Assembly (NCBI GenBank): GCA_030616365.1
Contig: JAUWXM010000001.1
Coordinates: 1-52,362, forward strand
Source of the DNA: a bacterium
GTDB taxonomy: Bacteria > UBP18 > UBA7526
Direction: 5' to 3'
Length of the DNA stretch: 52,362 nucleotides
This document shows, piece by piece, positions 40,715-49,983 of this stretch (its first letter is position 1; each line of letters begins with the position of its first letter). Position numbers and translations under genes: made by a program. A model generated the notes under the pieces. It did not search any database and was not told the DNA's origin. It saw nothing but the letters and a program-made list of their open reading frames with translations.

Positions 40715-42613
40715 ATGATGAGTAAATATAAAGGATATAATGGGAAGTATATCCGGGTTGACCTGACAAAAGAGGAGATTAAAATCCTGGACCTCCCGGA
40801 TGATTTCATTGAGAATTATCTGGGAGGGAATGGCTTTGGGACAAAGATACTCTGGGATGAGGTCCCTCCAGAAGTAGATGCCTTAAACCCGGAGAATAGG
40901 CTCATTTTTGCTACCGGTGCCTTGACTGGAACCCTCTGGCCCTGTTCTGGTCATTTAGAGGTGATCAGTAAATCCCCTCTAACCGGGATCTATGGGGATG
41001 CCAATGCTGGCGGGTTCTTTGCTCCAGAACTGCGCTTTGCTGGCTACGACATGATCGTCTTTCAGGGAAAGGCAGAGAGACCGCTCTATCTATGGATTAA
41101 AGATGATAAGATTGCATTAAGGGATGCTAAGCATCTCTGGGGGAAGAATACCCCCTCTACTCAGAGGATGGTCAGGGAAGAATTGGGGGATGAGAAGATT
41201 AAGGTGGCTAGTATCGGGCCAGCAGGAGAGAATCTGGTGAGATTTGCCTGTATCGTAGTCACTGAGAATCGTGCTCTTGCTCGAGCAGGAATGGGAGCCG
41301 TAATGGGTTCTAAAAACTTGAAAGCCATTGCCGTAAGAGGAACGAAACAAGTGTCGGTAGATAATCCAGAGGAGTTTAAGAAGGCGGCTTCCCTGGCAAG
41401 AAAAGCCATAAAGGAGAATGAGTTCACTGCGGGAGAGCATAAGTATGGGACGGCAGGATTAGTAAATATTGTCAATGAGGTGGGAAGGTTTCCTACCAGG
41501 AACTTACAGGCCGGACACTTTAAAGAGGCGGATAAGATAAGTGGAGAAGCACTGGATGAGAAGCACTTTGTAAGACATCGCGCCTGCTATCGCTGTCCTA
41601 TTGCCTGTGATAAGGTAATGGAAGTAAGAGAAGGAGAGTATAAGGGAACGGTAACCTCTTCCCTGGAGTATGAGACACTATGTGCTCTTGGTTCAAAGTG
41701 TGGCAATAGCAACCTACCTTCTATTATAAAGATGAATGTCATCTGTGATAGCATGGGAATGGATACCATCTCTGCGGGAGGGGCTATCTCCTGGGCCATG
41801 GAGTGCTATGAGAAAGGCATCCTGACCAAAGAGAATACGGATGGCCTGGATTTATCTTGGGGGAATTATCATTCCATAATTACTCTATTGGAGAAAATTG
41901 CTAAAAGGGAAGGTTTTGGTGATATATTAGCAGAAGGTTGTAAGAAAGCAGCAGAAAAGACTGGCAGGGGTTCGGAGTATTATGCCATGCATGTCAAAGG
42001 AATGGAGATTCCTGCCCAGGATGGAAGGAGTCAGCAGTCCATGGGACTGGCCCATGTAACCTCTAATAGGGGAGCAGACCATCTTAAGGGGTTTCCTACT
42101 ATTGATGAGACTGGTTATCCGGGAGCAGCCATAAAGAGGTATGGAAAGGATAAGATGCCTGAGATAATAGATGGCATTCAGACAAAGCATAAGCCCTTTG
42201 TAGTAAAGGACGGGGAAGAGTTCTGCGCAGTGATTGACTCCGGTGGAATCTGTAAGTTCGGAACATTATTTCCTCCTGCTATCTATTGGGATCTTTTGAC
42301 TCCAGGAATAAAGTATGCTACTGGACTGGATGTCGATGTTCCAAAACTGAAGAAGATTGGGGAGAGGATATATAATCTGCAGAGATGCTACAATATCCTC
42401 TTGGGAATATCGAAGAAGGACGATACCCAGCCAGAGAGACTACTGAAGGAGCCCTCCCCCTCTAAAAGAGCCAAAGGCCATGTGGTCTACTTAGATAAGA
42501 TGTTGCCTGAGTATTATCAATTACGGGAATGGGACAAAAACGGCTATCCCACAAGGAAGAAGTTAGAAGAACTGGGCTTAGGCTTCGCTGCTGATAGACT
42601 TGCACGCAGATGA
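40715..42613 (+). CDS. Aldehyde:ferredoxin oxidoreductase family protein
   Basis: 632 residues, full length for the tungstopterin AOR family. N-terminal pterin-binding features (YLGGNGFGTKILWDEV, LIFATGALTG, SKSPLTGIYGDANAGG) are followed by the 4Fe-4S ligands C291, C294 and C298 (ACYRCPIACDK) and C513 (GGICKFG). Typical AOR enzymes oxidise aldehydes to acids using ferredoxin and are oxygen sensitive. Some members act on other substrates, such as aromatic CoA esters. No electron-transfer subunit or ThiS/MoaD-like protein is adjacent. Its position between DUF1116 and a CodA-like hydrolase suggests a ring-oxidising or ring-reducing role on a nucleobase, which is inference. Confidence 0.88.
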   Translation: MMSKYKGYNGKYIRVDLTKEEIKILDLPDDFIENYLGGNGFGTKILWDEVPPEVDALNPENRLIFATGALTGTLWPCSGHLEVISKSPLTGIYGDANAGGFFAPELRFAGYDMIVFQGKAERPLYLWIKDDKIALRDAKHLWGKNTPSTQRMVREELGDEKIKVASIGPAGENLVRFACIVVTENRALARAGMGAVMGSKNLKAIAVRGTKQVSVDNPEEFKKAASLARKAIKENEFTAGEHKYGTAGLVNIVNEVGRFPTRNLQAGHFKEADKISGEALDEKHFVRHRACYRCPIACDKVMEVREGEYKGTVTSSLEYETLCALGSKCGNSNLPSIIKMNVICDSMGMDTISAGGAISWAMECYEKGILTKENTDGLDLSWGNYHSIITLLEKIAKREGFGDILAEGCKKAAEKTGRGSEYYAMHVKGMEIPAQDGRSQQSMGLAHVTSNRGADHLKGFPTIDETGYPGAAIKRYGKDKMPEIIDGIQTKHKPFVVKDGEEFCAVIDSGGICKFGTLFPPAIYWDLLTPGIKYATGLDVDVPKLKKIGERIYNLQRCYNILLGISKKDDTQPERLLKEPSPSKRAKGHVVYLDKMLPEYYQLREWDKNGYPTRKKLEELGLGFAADRLARR

Positions 42614-42797
42614 CCGCAGATCAAAACGCAGATGCCGGATGCGCTTCGCTAGCATCCGAGAGAGCTTAAATATTATGCAATGACCGCAGATTATCAGCGG
42701 ATAAGCCTCAAGGTAAACGAAGTGCGTTGAGTATCTGCGTCTAATATACCCACGTAGTAAGCAATACAAAAAAATCCGCGTTTAGGAGGTAAGAAAG
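42614..42797. repeat. Repeat-filled leader, no gene
   Basis: GACCGCAGAT occurs near 42613 and 42681. GGATGC...GCATCC around GCTTCGCTA (about 42636-42656) is an inverted relative of the element near 29866. AACGAAGTGCGTTGAG near 42716 resembles an inverted word near 29810. GAGGTAAGAAAG gives the ribosome site. No coding signal is seen. Confidence 0.6.
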
Positions 42798-44045
42798 ATG
42801 ATGGATCTCATTATCAGGAATGCTAGGACAAGAGAAAAGGATGGCAGAGTAGATATTGCCATCAAGGAAACGAAGATTAGAAGAATAGCCAAGAAGTTGA
42901 ATGGTAAGGCGAAGAATGAGATTGATGCTAAAGGAAAATTGGTTACCCCCACATTTATCGATCCCCATCTACATCTGGATAAGGCTCTGATTAGCGAAGT
43001 GGTGAGGGAGAATGTCACCGGAACCTTAACCGAGGCCATTGAGATTATCTGGAATAAGAAGAGGAAATATACTATTAAGGACATTGTGAGTCGGGCAGGG
43101 AAGGCCATTGAATGGGGAGTGGGGAATGGGACAACCATCTTCAGAACCCATGTGGATGTCGATAATATCGGGAAATTGATGCCTCTAAAGGGATTGTTAG
43201 AAGTAAGGAAGGAGTATTCCGATATCTGCGATATCCAGATCGTGGCTTTTCCTCAGGAAGGGATATTAAAGAATGAAGGGACAGAGAAGTTGGTGCGTCA
43301 GGCCATGGAGATGGGGGCAGATGTAGTGGGTGGAATGCCCTATAACGAATATACCTATGATGATTCCAAAAAGCACATCGATATTGCCTTTCGGATTGCC
43401 AAAGAGTTTGATGTGGACATCGATATGCATGTGGATGAGACGGATGATCCGGATGCCCGAACCTTAGAGTACTTAGCAGCCAAAACCATAAAGGAGGGCT
43501 GGCAGGGAAGAGTCACCGCTGGCCATACCTGCGCCTTAGCGGCCTATGATGACCTCTATGCCTCCAAAGTAATCGGGATGATTAAAGAGGCAGAAATGAA
43601 TATGATCACCAATCCGGCTACGAATCTCATGATTCAAGGAAGATTTGATAAAGAGCCTAAAAGAAGAGGAATTACCCGGGTGAAAGAACTTTTGGCGGCT
43701 GGAATAAATGTCTGCTATGGCCAGGACTGCCTGAAGGACACCTTCTATCCCACCTGGGGAAGGGAGGATATGTTAGAGGTGGGCCTCATCACCGCCCACG
43801 CGGCACAGTTTACTATGCCAAAAGAGATCGAGGTGCTGTTCGATATGCCTACCATAAATGCTGCCAGGGTATTGAGACTTAAGAAGTATGGGATAAAGGT
43901 GGGAAATCCGGCCAGTCTTAACATTATCGATGCCCACAATGTCCAGGAGGCCTTCCGCACTCAGGCAGATAGGCTCTATGTGATAAGAAAAGGAAAGGTC
44001 ATCGCCCGCACCAAGACCATCTCAGAGCTCTTCAGGAAGAGATAG
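42798..44045 (+). CDS. CodA-like amidohydrolase (cytosine deaminase family)
   Basis: 415 residues. The amidohydrolase metal sites are in order: DPHLHLDKAL (HxH), HVDVDN, the cytosine-deaminase motif DMHVDETDDPD with His and Glu, GHTCAL, and YGQDCLKDTFYPTWG holding the catalytic aspartate. This places it with CodA, which hydrolyses cytosine to uracil and ammonia, and with related triazine and pyrimidine hydrolases. The CodA DDVFDPW sequence is replaced by DCLKDTFYP, so the substrate may differ. It starts the three-gene set with the cyclase (15-base gap) and the uridine phosphorylase. Confidence 0.85.
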   Translation: MMDLIIRNARTREKDGRVDIAIKETKIRRIAKKLNGKAKNEIDAKGKLVTPTFIDPHLHLDKALISEVVRENVTGTLTEAIEIIWNKKRKYTIKDIVSRAGKAIEWGVGNGTTIFRTHVDVDNIGKLMPLKGLLEVRKEYSDICDIQIVAFPQEGILKNEGTEKLVRQAMEMGADVVGGMPYNEYTYDDSKKHIDIAFRIAKEFDVDIDMHVDETDDPDARTLEYLAAKTIKEGWQGRVTAGHTCALAAYDDLYASKVIGMIKEAEMNMITNPATNLMIQGRFDKEPKRRGITRVKELLAAGINVCYGQDCLKDTFYPTWGREDMLEVGLITAHAAQFTMPKEIEVLFDMPTINAARVLRLKKYGIKVGNPASLNIIDAHNVQEAFRTQADRLYVIRKGKVIARTKTISELFRKR

Positions 44046-44060
44046 AAGGAGGTAAAATAA

Positions 44061-44822
44061 ATGAAGTTAATTGATCTGACTCAGCCCTTGAGTGTTTTGA
44101 CCCCTGCCTGGCCGACCTATGAGCCGTTGCAGGTGAAGTTCTTCAAGAGGTTGGCTCCCAATGGGGCCAATGGACAACTAATCACTACTTCCAACCATGT
44201 GGGGACCCATTTGGATGGTGCCTTACACTTCTGCACCCATGGAAGGGACATCGCCTCCATTCCTTTGGAGGATTTGTATGGGCCGGCAGCGGTGGTTGAT
44301 TTATCAGATATGGCAGAGGATTATGGTATTTATACCTCAAAGGATATTACCGATCGGGTGGAAGTTAAAAAAAGGGATATTTTAATCATCAATACTGGAT
44401 ACCATAAGTATGCCTGGGATCAGCCAGAGGCGGATGAGGTGAGATATATGTGTAAGCATCCTGGACCCACTATGGAGTTTGCTGATTGGTGCAAGAAGAT
44501 GGAGATTAAGTGGATCGGTGTGGACTGCGGAAGTGCCGATCATCCCATGAATACCAAGATAAGGGACTGGATGCCTCGTTTAGCCAAGGAATGCAATGAA
44601 TACTTTAAGAAGAAGCGTAAGAAGAGCATTGAGGAGATCTTTCCTTCTGACCATTATCAGCTGATGCACATTCAATTATTCCCTCATGACATCATCCATG
44701 CAGAGAACTTAGGGGGAGAGATAGATAAGGTGTTGAATAAGAGGACCATCGTGGGTTGCTTCCCCTGGAGGTTTATGGGGGGAGAATCCGCATTCTGCCG
44801 TATAGTAGCCTTTGAGAAATAA
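44061..44822 (+). CDS. Cyclase-family metal-dependent hydrolase
   Basis: 253 residues. The family motif HVGTHLDGALHF (HxGTHxDxxxH, metal ligands, near residues 48-59) places it with kynurenine formamidase and isatin hydrolase, which open cyclic or linear amides. Other family blocks are ILIINTGYHKY, KWIGVDCGSADHP and VHAENLGGEI-like IIHAENLGGEI. In this operon a ring-opening reaction on an oxidised pyrimidine would fit (inference). AAGGAGG ribosome sites precede both this gene and the next. Confidence 0.86.
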   Translation: MKLIDLTQPLSVLTPAWPTYEPLQVKFFKRLAPNGANGQLITTSNHVGTHLDGALHFCTHGRDIASIPLEDLYGPAAVVDLSDMAEDYGIYTSKDITDRVEVKKRDILIINTGYHKYAWDQPEADEVRYMCKHPGPTMEFADWCKKMEIKWIGVDCGSADHPMNTKIRDWMPRLAKECNEYFKKKRKKSIEEIFPSDHYQLMHIQLFPHDIIHAENLGGEIDKVLNKRTIVGCFPWRFMGGESAFCRIVAFEK

Positions 44823-44832
44823 GGAGGAAATC

Positions 44833-45570
44833 ATGGAAAAAGAGTATCACATTGGGTTGAAGAAGGGAGATGTGGGAAGGTATGTCCTGCTTCCTGGTGA
44901 TCCGGCAAGAACAGAGATAATCGCCAAGCACTTTGAGAATGCTAGAGAAATGGGATTTACCAGGGAGTACCGGACATTCACCGGGACGGTAGATGGGATT
45001 AAGGTCTCTACCACTTCAACTGGAATTGGATGCCCCTCTACCGCTATTGCTATTGAAGAGTTGGCAAAGATCGGGGCGGATACCTTCATCAGGGTGGGAA
45101 CTGCTGGCTCCTTGCAGAAGGAAGTAAAATTAGGAGACGTCGTTATCTCCACTGGGGCGGTGAGGGAGGAGGGGACGACCAGACAGTATGTCCCTCTCAG
45201 TTACCCAGCAGTTGCTGATTTAGATGTAACCCAGGCCTTAGTGGAAGCAGCAAAAAAGTTAGGATTTCCTCATCATACGGGGATCGTCCACTGCAAGGAC
45301 GCCTTCTATACTGAGGGGGCAAAAGATCTGCCCTTGGCCGAACATAATGAGGAGATGTGGAAGGCCTGGTATCGCTCAAATGTCCTGGCCACCTCTATGG
45401 AGTCTAGCGCCTTATTCGTGGTCTCCTCAATAAAGAGGTTGAGGGCCGGAGAGGTATTGGCCATCATCGGCCTCACCTATGCCGATCAGCCTATCGAGAA
45501 GAAGGTAGGGATTACCGAAGCAATAAAGATCGCCATTGAAGCGGTGAAGATACTGGAAAAGGGCAGGTGA
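44833..45570 (+). CDS. udp: Uridine phosphorylase
   Basis: 245 residues, the usual size. It follows the E. coli Udp pattern: VLLPGDPART (phosphate loop), STGIGCPSTAIAIEELAKIG, FIRVGTAGSLQ, GDVVISTGAVREEGTTRQYV, FPAVAD-like SYPAVADLDVTQALVEAA, and SMESSALF with the ribose-binding glutamate. It phosphorolyses uridine to uracil and ribose-1-phosphate. ATG 44833 is preceded by AAGGAGG at 44821-44827; the upstream TTG 44812 lies inside the previous gene. It is last in the catabolic operon and is followed by a palindrome. Confidence 0.88.
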   Translation: MEKEYHIGLKKGDVGRYVLLPGDPARTEIIAKHFENAREMGFTREYRTFTGTVDGIKVSTTSTGIGCPSTAIAIEELAKIGADTFIRVGTAGSLQKEVKLGDVVISTGAVREEGTTRQYVPLSYPAVADLDVTQALVEAAKKLGFPHHTGIVHCKDAFYTEGAKDLPLAEHNEEMWKAWYRSNVLATSMESSALFVVSSIKRLRAGEVLAIIGLTYADQPIEKKVGITEAIKIAIEAVKILEKGR

Positions 45571-45595
45571 GCCCCGAAGGACAAGCCTACGGGGC
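45571..45595. repeat. Palindrome after udp, copy 2
   Basis: CCCCG (45572-45576) pairs with CGGGG (45590-45594). It is the reverse complement of the element at 730-754. AAGCGGGAAAGTGAGCAGGTG follows; the word AAGTGAGCAGGTG also occurs near 9111. Confidence 0.75.
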
Positions 45596-45681
45596 AAGCA
45601 AGCGGGAAAGTGAGCAGGTGAGAGGAGAGTAGTAATACCAATGCAAAATGAAAAACTTAAGATTCCCAGGGAAGTAATTAT

Positions 45682-46512
45682 TTGAAGAGTAAGCAGAGCG
45701 ATTTTTTTAAGCATCTCTTTGGCGGAGAAAAGTCATCACCGAAGATAGAGAAGAGACCCTTGGTCCTGAGCTATTCCCAGATAAGCACCTATCAGCAGTG
45801 CTCCCTCAAGTATAAGTTTCAGTATATAGAGAGAAGACCCACCAAGCCCAGCCCTCACTTAGACTTCGGAAATACCATCCATGATACCCTGAAAGACTTC
45901 CACAAAGAATTTGATCCTAAGAGAACAATCTTGGAAGATCTATTGAATCTCTATGAGAAGAACTGGGTGGCCGAGGGATACGAAAGCCAGGAGCAGGAAG
46001 AGGAGTTTAGGAAAGAGGGAGAGAGGATGCTCAGGGATTATTATCAGACAGCAATAAAGAACCCCAATCTTCCTCTTTATTTGGAGGAAAGCTTTAAGTT
46101 TCGCATGGGGGATTGCGAGATCTGGGGAAAGATCGATAGGATCGATAGGCTTCCTGATGGGGGATGGGAGATCATAGACTATAAGGCGGGTAAGAGAAGA
46201 ATAGACGAGGTAGGATTAGAAGCCGATCTAAATCCTTTAGAGATCGATGAGAACTTTCAGTTATCCCTCTATTATCTGGGCTGTAAGGAGAAGTTCAAGA
46301 AGGTTCCAAAGAAGGTGAGCCTCTACTATCTGAAGTATAATCAGAAGCTAAGTGCCACCAGGAGACCGGAGCAGTTAAGGGATGTGGAAAAAATCGTAGG
46401 TGAGGTTGCCTCCCAGATCAGGGAGAAGAAGTTTGAACCGAAGAAAGGTCCCTTATGTCCCTGGTGTGATTATAAAGAAATCTGTCCGACCTTCAAGGAA
46501 GGCCCCCGTTAA
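45682..46512 (+). CDS. Single-module PD-(D/E)XK nuclease (RecB/Cas4-like)
   Basis: 276 residues, a paralogue of the first module of the gene at 18868. Shared features include SYSQISTYQQCSLKYKFQYI, RRPTKPSPHLDFGNTIH, GKIDRIDRLPDGGWEIIDYK (catalytic acids and lysine) and the cluster cysteines CPWCDYKEIC. It is expected to be a 4Fe-4S exonuclease. The start is TTG 45682 with a weak ribosome site. DNA polymerase I follows 59 bases later, which suggests a repair role. Confidence 0.82.
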   Translation: MKSKQSDFFKHLFGGEKSSPKIEKRPLVLSYSQISTYQQCSLKYKFQYIERRPTKPSPHLDFGNTIHDTLKDFHKEFDPKRTILEDLLNLYEKNWVAEGYESQEQEEEFRKEGERMLRDYYQTAIKNPNLPLYLEESFKFRMGDCEIWGKIDRIDRLPDGGWEIIDYKAGKRRIDEVGLEADLNPLEIDENFQLSLYYLGCKEKFKKVPKKVSLYYLKYNQKLSATRRPEQLRDVEKIVGEVASQIREKKFEPKKGPLCPWCDYKEICPTFKEGPR

Positions 46513-46571
46513 AGACTCAGTTTCTTTTTTTCTCGCCATTTTATTTCCCCTTTAATTTTTTTGGAGATTCT

Positions 46572-49238
46572 ATGTCCCAGAAGAGATTCTTTTTGATCGA
46601 TGGGAATGCCTATATCCATAGGGCCTTTCATGCCCTGCCTCCCCTCACTACCTCTCGAGGAGAGATGGTGAATGCGGTCTATGGCTTTATCAGGATGCTA
46701 CTAAAGATCCTACGGAAGGAGTCTCCGGATTATATGGCGGTATGCTTCGACTATCCGGCACCTACCTTCCGCCATAAGGAGTATAAGGAGTATAAGGCGA
46801 CCAGGAAGAGGGCCCCGGATGAACTGAAGAGCCAGATTCCTCTGACCCATGAGGTTGTCAGAGCATTAAACTTAGTCCTCTTTGAGCAGGAAGGATATGA
46901 GGCAGATGACCTAATTGCCACCCTTTCTGAAAGAGCAAAGAAGGAAGGGATAGAGACCGTCATCGTCACTGGGGATAAGGATGCCTTACAGCTGGTCGAT
47001 AAATCTATCTCAGTCTTAAATGAGTCCAAGGATATCTCGTATGACGAGGAGGAGGTAAAAGAAAGAACAGGTGTTACTCCTAGACAGATAACTGATTTTA
47101 TGGCCCTTATGGGTGATCAATCGGATAATGTTCCCGGAGTAAGAGGGGTAGGATCCAAGACCGCTACCCAACTCATCCAGAGGTTCGGAAGCATTGAGAA
47201 TCTATATCAACATTTAGACGAGGTAAAGGGGAAATTAAAAGAAAGGCTAAAGGATTCAAAAGAGGAGGCCTTTCTCTCGAAGAGATTAGTTATCTTAGAA
47301 AAGGACGTTCCTTTAAAGTTTGAGATCTCTCATTGTGAGATGAAGCCGTTCAAGCGAGAAGAACTTCTGGGTCTTCTCCACAGGTTGGAATTCCGGAGCC
47401 TCATCGCGGAATTGGTCACCACTAAAGAGGAGAAGAAAGTAAACTACTCTACTGTTCTTTCTGAAAAAGATTTTGAGAAGCTATTGAAGGATTTGGAAAA
47501 AGCCCCCTTAGTCTCTATTGATTTTGAGACCACGGGAAAGGACCCCATGGCCGCCTCTCTGGTAGGCATCGCTCTATCTCTAAAGCCCCTCTCTGCCCAT
47601 TACATGCCCCTTGGCCATTCCTACTTAGGTGCTCCCAAACAATTGAATAGGAAATATGTATTAGGAGAATTGAAACCTATCCTGGAGAATGAGAGAATAA
47701 GGAAGTATGGACAGAATATAAAATATGAGATTATTCTCTTAAAGAGGGAAAGAATAGATTTAAAAGGAATATATTTTGATACCATGGTGGCCTCCTATCT
47801 TCTGAATCCCGCGAAGTTAAACCACAACTTAGGCGATATCGCCATTGAATACCTGGGCCATAAGATGACCCCGATAAGTGAGCTCATCGGTAAAGGCAAG
47901 AAAGAAATTACTATGGATGAGGTGGAGATCGAGAGGGTCACTCCCTATGCCTGCGCCGATGCGGATATCGTTCTCCGTCTGGCAGAGATCATGGAGCCGA
48001 AGTTAAAGAAGAAAGGCTTAGAGAGCCTCTATCATAAAGTGGAAATGCCTCTGGTAAAGGTACTGGCAGAGATGGAGAGGGACGGGGTTCTTATTGACAA
48101 GGAATATCTTGAATCTCTATCAAAGGAATTTGCTTTAGAGCTCAAAAAATTGGAGAAAAGAATCTACTCCCTGGTAGGGGAGGAGTTTAATATTAATTCT
48201 CCCAAGCAGCTTTCCTATGTCCTATTTGAAAAGCTAAAGCTTCCCGTAATAGAGAAGACCAAGACAGGATACTCTACAAAAGAAGCAGTCCTAAGGGAAT
48301 TAACCCCAAGTCATAAATTACCCAGCCTACTTATCAAATATCGGGAACTGGCCAAACTCAAGTCAACCTACATCGATGCTTTACCTTTACTTATCAATCC
48401 TATAGATGGAAGGGTCCACACCTCCTTTAATCAGACTGTAACCGCTACCGGAAGGCTCTCCTCCTCTGAGCCCAACCTGCAGAACATTCCCATAAGGACA
48501 AAGTTGGGAAGGAAGATCAGGAAGGCCTTCATTCCCAAAGAGGGCTCTATTCTATTATCTGCCGATTATTCCCAGATAGACCTCAGGGTCTTGGCTCATA
48601 TCTCGAAAGACAAGAGTTTGAGAGACGCCTTCTTCAAGGATGAGGATATTCACTCCCGAACAGCCTGTGAAATCTTCGGCATCCTGAAGAAAGAGGTTAC
48701 TCCAGAACTACGCAGGATTGCCAAGACCGTGAACTTCGGTCTCTCCTATGGCATGAGCCCTTTTGGCCTCTCTAAAGACTTAGGCATCCCTTTGAAAGAA
48801 GCCGAGAAGTACATCACAAAGTATTTTAAGAGATATAGCGGAGCGAAGAAGTATATTGAGGAGATCATCGAAGAGGCGAAAAAGAAGGGCTACGTTACCA
48901 CGTTACTTAAAAGGAGAAGATATATTCCAGAAATAAATCACCCGGACCCCAGGCTCTCCAACTTTGCTAAAAGAGTAGCCATCAATACCCCCATACAAGG
49001 GACCTCTGCAGATATCATTAAGGTAGCCATGCTTGAGATAAGCGAGAGACTGAAGAAAGAGGCACTGAAGTCCAAGATGATCATTCAGATCCACGATGAG
49101 CTCCTCTTTGAGGTTCCGCAAGATGAGGTGAAGAGAGTATCCAAATTAGCAAAGGAAATCATGGAAAAGGCAATAGAGTTAGAGGTCCCTATAAAGGTCG
49201 ATATAAAGACGGGAAAGAACTGGACAGAACTCCACTAA
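46572..49238 (+). CDS. polA: DNA polymerase I
   Basis: 888 residues, all three domains intact. The 5'-nuclease (1-290) has LIDGNAYIHRAF, YEADDLIATL, VTGDKDALQLV and MGDQSDNVPGVRGVGSKTA. The 3'-5' exonuclease (about 310-480) has SIDFETTGKDP, YGQNIKYEI and CADADIVLRL, so proofreading residues are present. The polymerase (from about 500) has ATGRLSSSEPNLQNIP, SADYSQIDLRVLAHIS, RRIAKTVNFGLSYGMS and QIHDELLFEVP. It fills gaps in repair and Okazaki-fragment processing. The ribosome site GGAG lies 6 to 9 bases before ATG. Confidence 0.95.
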   Translation: MSQKRFFLIDGNAYIHRAFHALPPLTTSRGEMVNAVYGFIRMLLKILRKESPDYMAVCFDYPAPTFRHKEYKEYKATRKRAPDELKSQIPLTHEVVRALNLVLFEQEGYEADDLIATLSERAKKEGIETVIVTGDKDALQLVDKSISVLNESKDISYDEEEVKERTGVTPRQITDFMALMGDQSDNVPGVRGVGSKTATQLIQRFGSIENLYQHLDEVKGKLKERLKDSKEEAFLSKRLVILEKDVPLKFEISHCEMKPFKREELLGLLHRLEFRSLIAELVTTKEEKKVNYSTVLSEKDFEKLLKDLEKAPLVSIDFETTGKDPMAASLVGIALSLKPLSAHYMPLGHSYLGAPKQLNRKYVLGELKPILENERIRKYGQNIKYEIILLKRERIDLKGIYFDTMVASYLLNPAKLNHNLGDIAIEYLGHKMTPISELIGKGKKEITMDEVEIERVTPYACADADIVLRLAEIMEPKLKKKGLESLYHKVEMPLVKVLAEMERDGVLIDKEYLESLSKEFALELKKLEKRIYSLVGEEFNINSPKQLSYVLFEKLKLPVIEKTKTGYSTKEAVLRELTPSHKLPSLLIKYRELAKLKSTYIDALPLLINPIDGRVHTSFNQTVTATGRLSSSEPNLQNIPIRTKLGRKIRKAFIPKEGSILLSADYSQIDLRVLAHISKDKSLRDAFFKDEDIHSRTACEIFGILKKEVTPELRRIAKTVNFGLSYGMSPFGLSKDLGIPLKEAEKYITKYFKRYSGAKKYIEEIIEEAKKKGYVTTLLKRRRYIPEINHPDPRLSNFAKRVAINTPIQGTSADIIKVAMLEISERLKKEALKSKMIIQIHDELLFEVPQDEVKRVSKLAKEIMEKAIELEVPIKVDIKTGKNWTELH

Positions 49239-49361
49239 AGATAGTTACTACGTCCTGCTAAGCGGGACTGTTACCATAGGTTACTACGCTTCGCTGTTAC
49301 CAACGGTTGCTTTTGCACTAATCGGTTTGTAACTGTTAGTAACCTTTTGCAGGAGCAAGAA
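49239..49361. repeat. Repeat-filled gap between polA and coaE
   Basis: GTTACTACG...TGTTACC occurs twice (about 49246-49275 and 49279-49301), the first enclosing GTCCTGC-TAA-GCGGGAC and the second the loop CTTCG. CTGTTAGTAACC follows. AGGAG at 49351-49355 is the coaE ribosome site. Confidence 0.55.
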
Positions 49362-49976
49362 ATGCTGGTCGTTGGCCTGACAGGTGGTATGGCATCTGGG
49401 AAGAGTGTGGTAAGCAAGACTCTTAGAGAACTTGGTCTGCCCATAATCGATGCTGATCTAATCGCTAGAGAAAGGGTGAGGCCGAATGAAATAGGTTATA
49501 AAGAAATCGTAGATCATTTTGGAGAAGGAATCCTCAATCCAGACCAGACCATTCATAGAAGAAGATTGGCTAAGATAATCTTTAGCGATTATAAAGAAAG
49601 GGAAAGACTCAACTCCATCCTTCATTCCAGAATAGTTGAAGAGATCAAAAAAAGAATAGGGGATTTTAAAGAAAAGGAAGAGAAGATAGTCATTGTGGAT
49701 GCTGCCCTCTTAATCGAGGCCGGGCAATTACCTTTGGTTGATGAACTCATTGTAGTTACCGTGAGTCCTAAGATTCAAGTCAAACGCCTGGCCCAAAGGG
49801 ATCATTTGACAGAGCAAGAGGCCAGGGAGAGAATCGCCACCCAGATGCCCTTATCTGAAAAGGCGAAACTAGCTGATTATATCATTGATAATAGTAGTTC
49901 AGTTAAGAAAACCATAAAGAGAACAAAAGAGGTCTATCATAAACTACAATTGACAGTCAGCGCTGAAAAAGAGTAA
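49362..49976 (+). CDS. coaE: Dephospho-CoA kinase
   Basis: 204 residues. The P-loop GLTGGMASGKSVVSK lies near the N-terminus, followed by IIDADLIARE, HRRRLAKIIFSD and VIVDAALLIEAG, all usual CoaE blocks; it phosphorylates dephospho-CoA in the last step of CoA synthesis. ATG 49362 is chosen over TTG 49347 because AGGAG lies 6 bases before it. Confidence 0.93.
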   Translation: MLVVGLTGGMASGKSVVSKTLRELGLPIIDADLIARERVRPNEIGYKEIVDHFGEGILNPDQTIHRRRLAKIIFSDYKERERLNSILHSRIVEEIKKRIGDFKEKEEKIVIVDAALLIEAGQLPLVDELIVVTVSPKIQVKRLAQRDHLTEQEARERIATQMPLSEKAKLADYIIDNSSSVKKTIKRTKEVYHKLQLTVSAEKE

Positions 49977-49983
49977 AATATTA

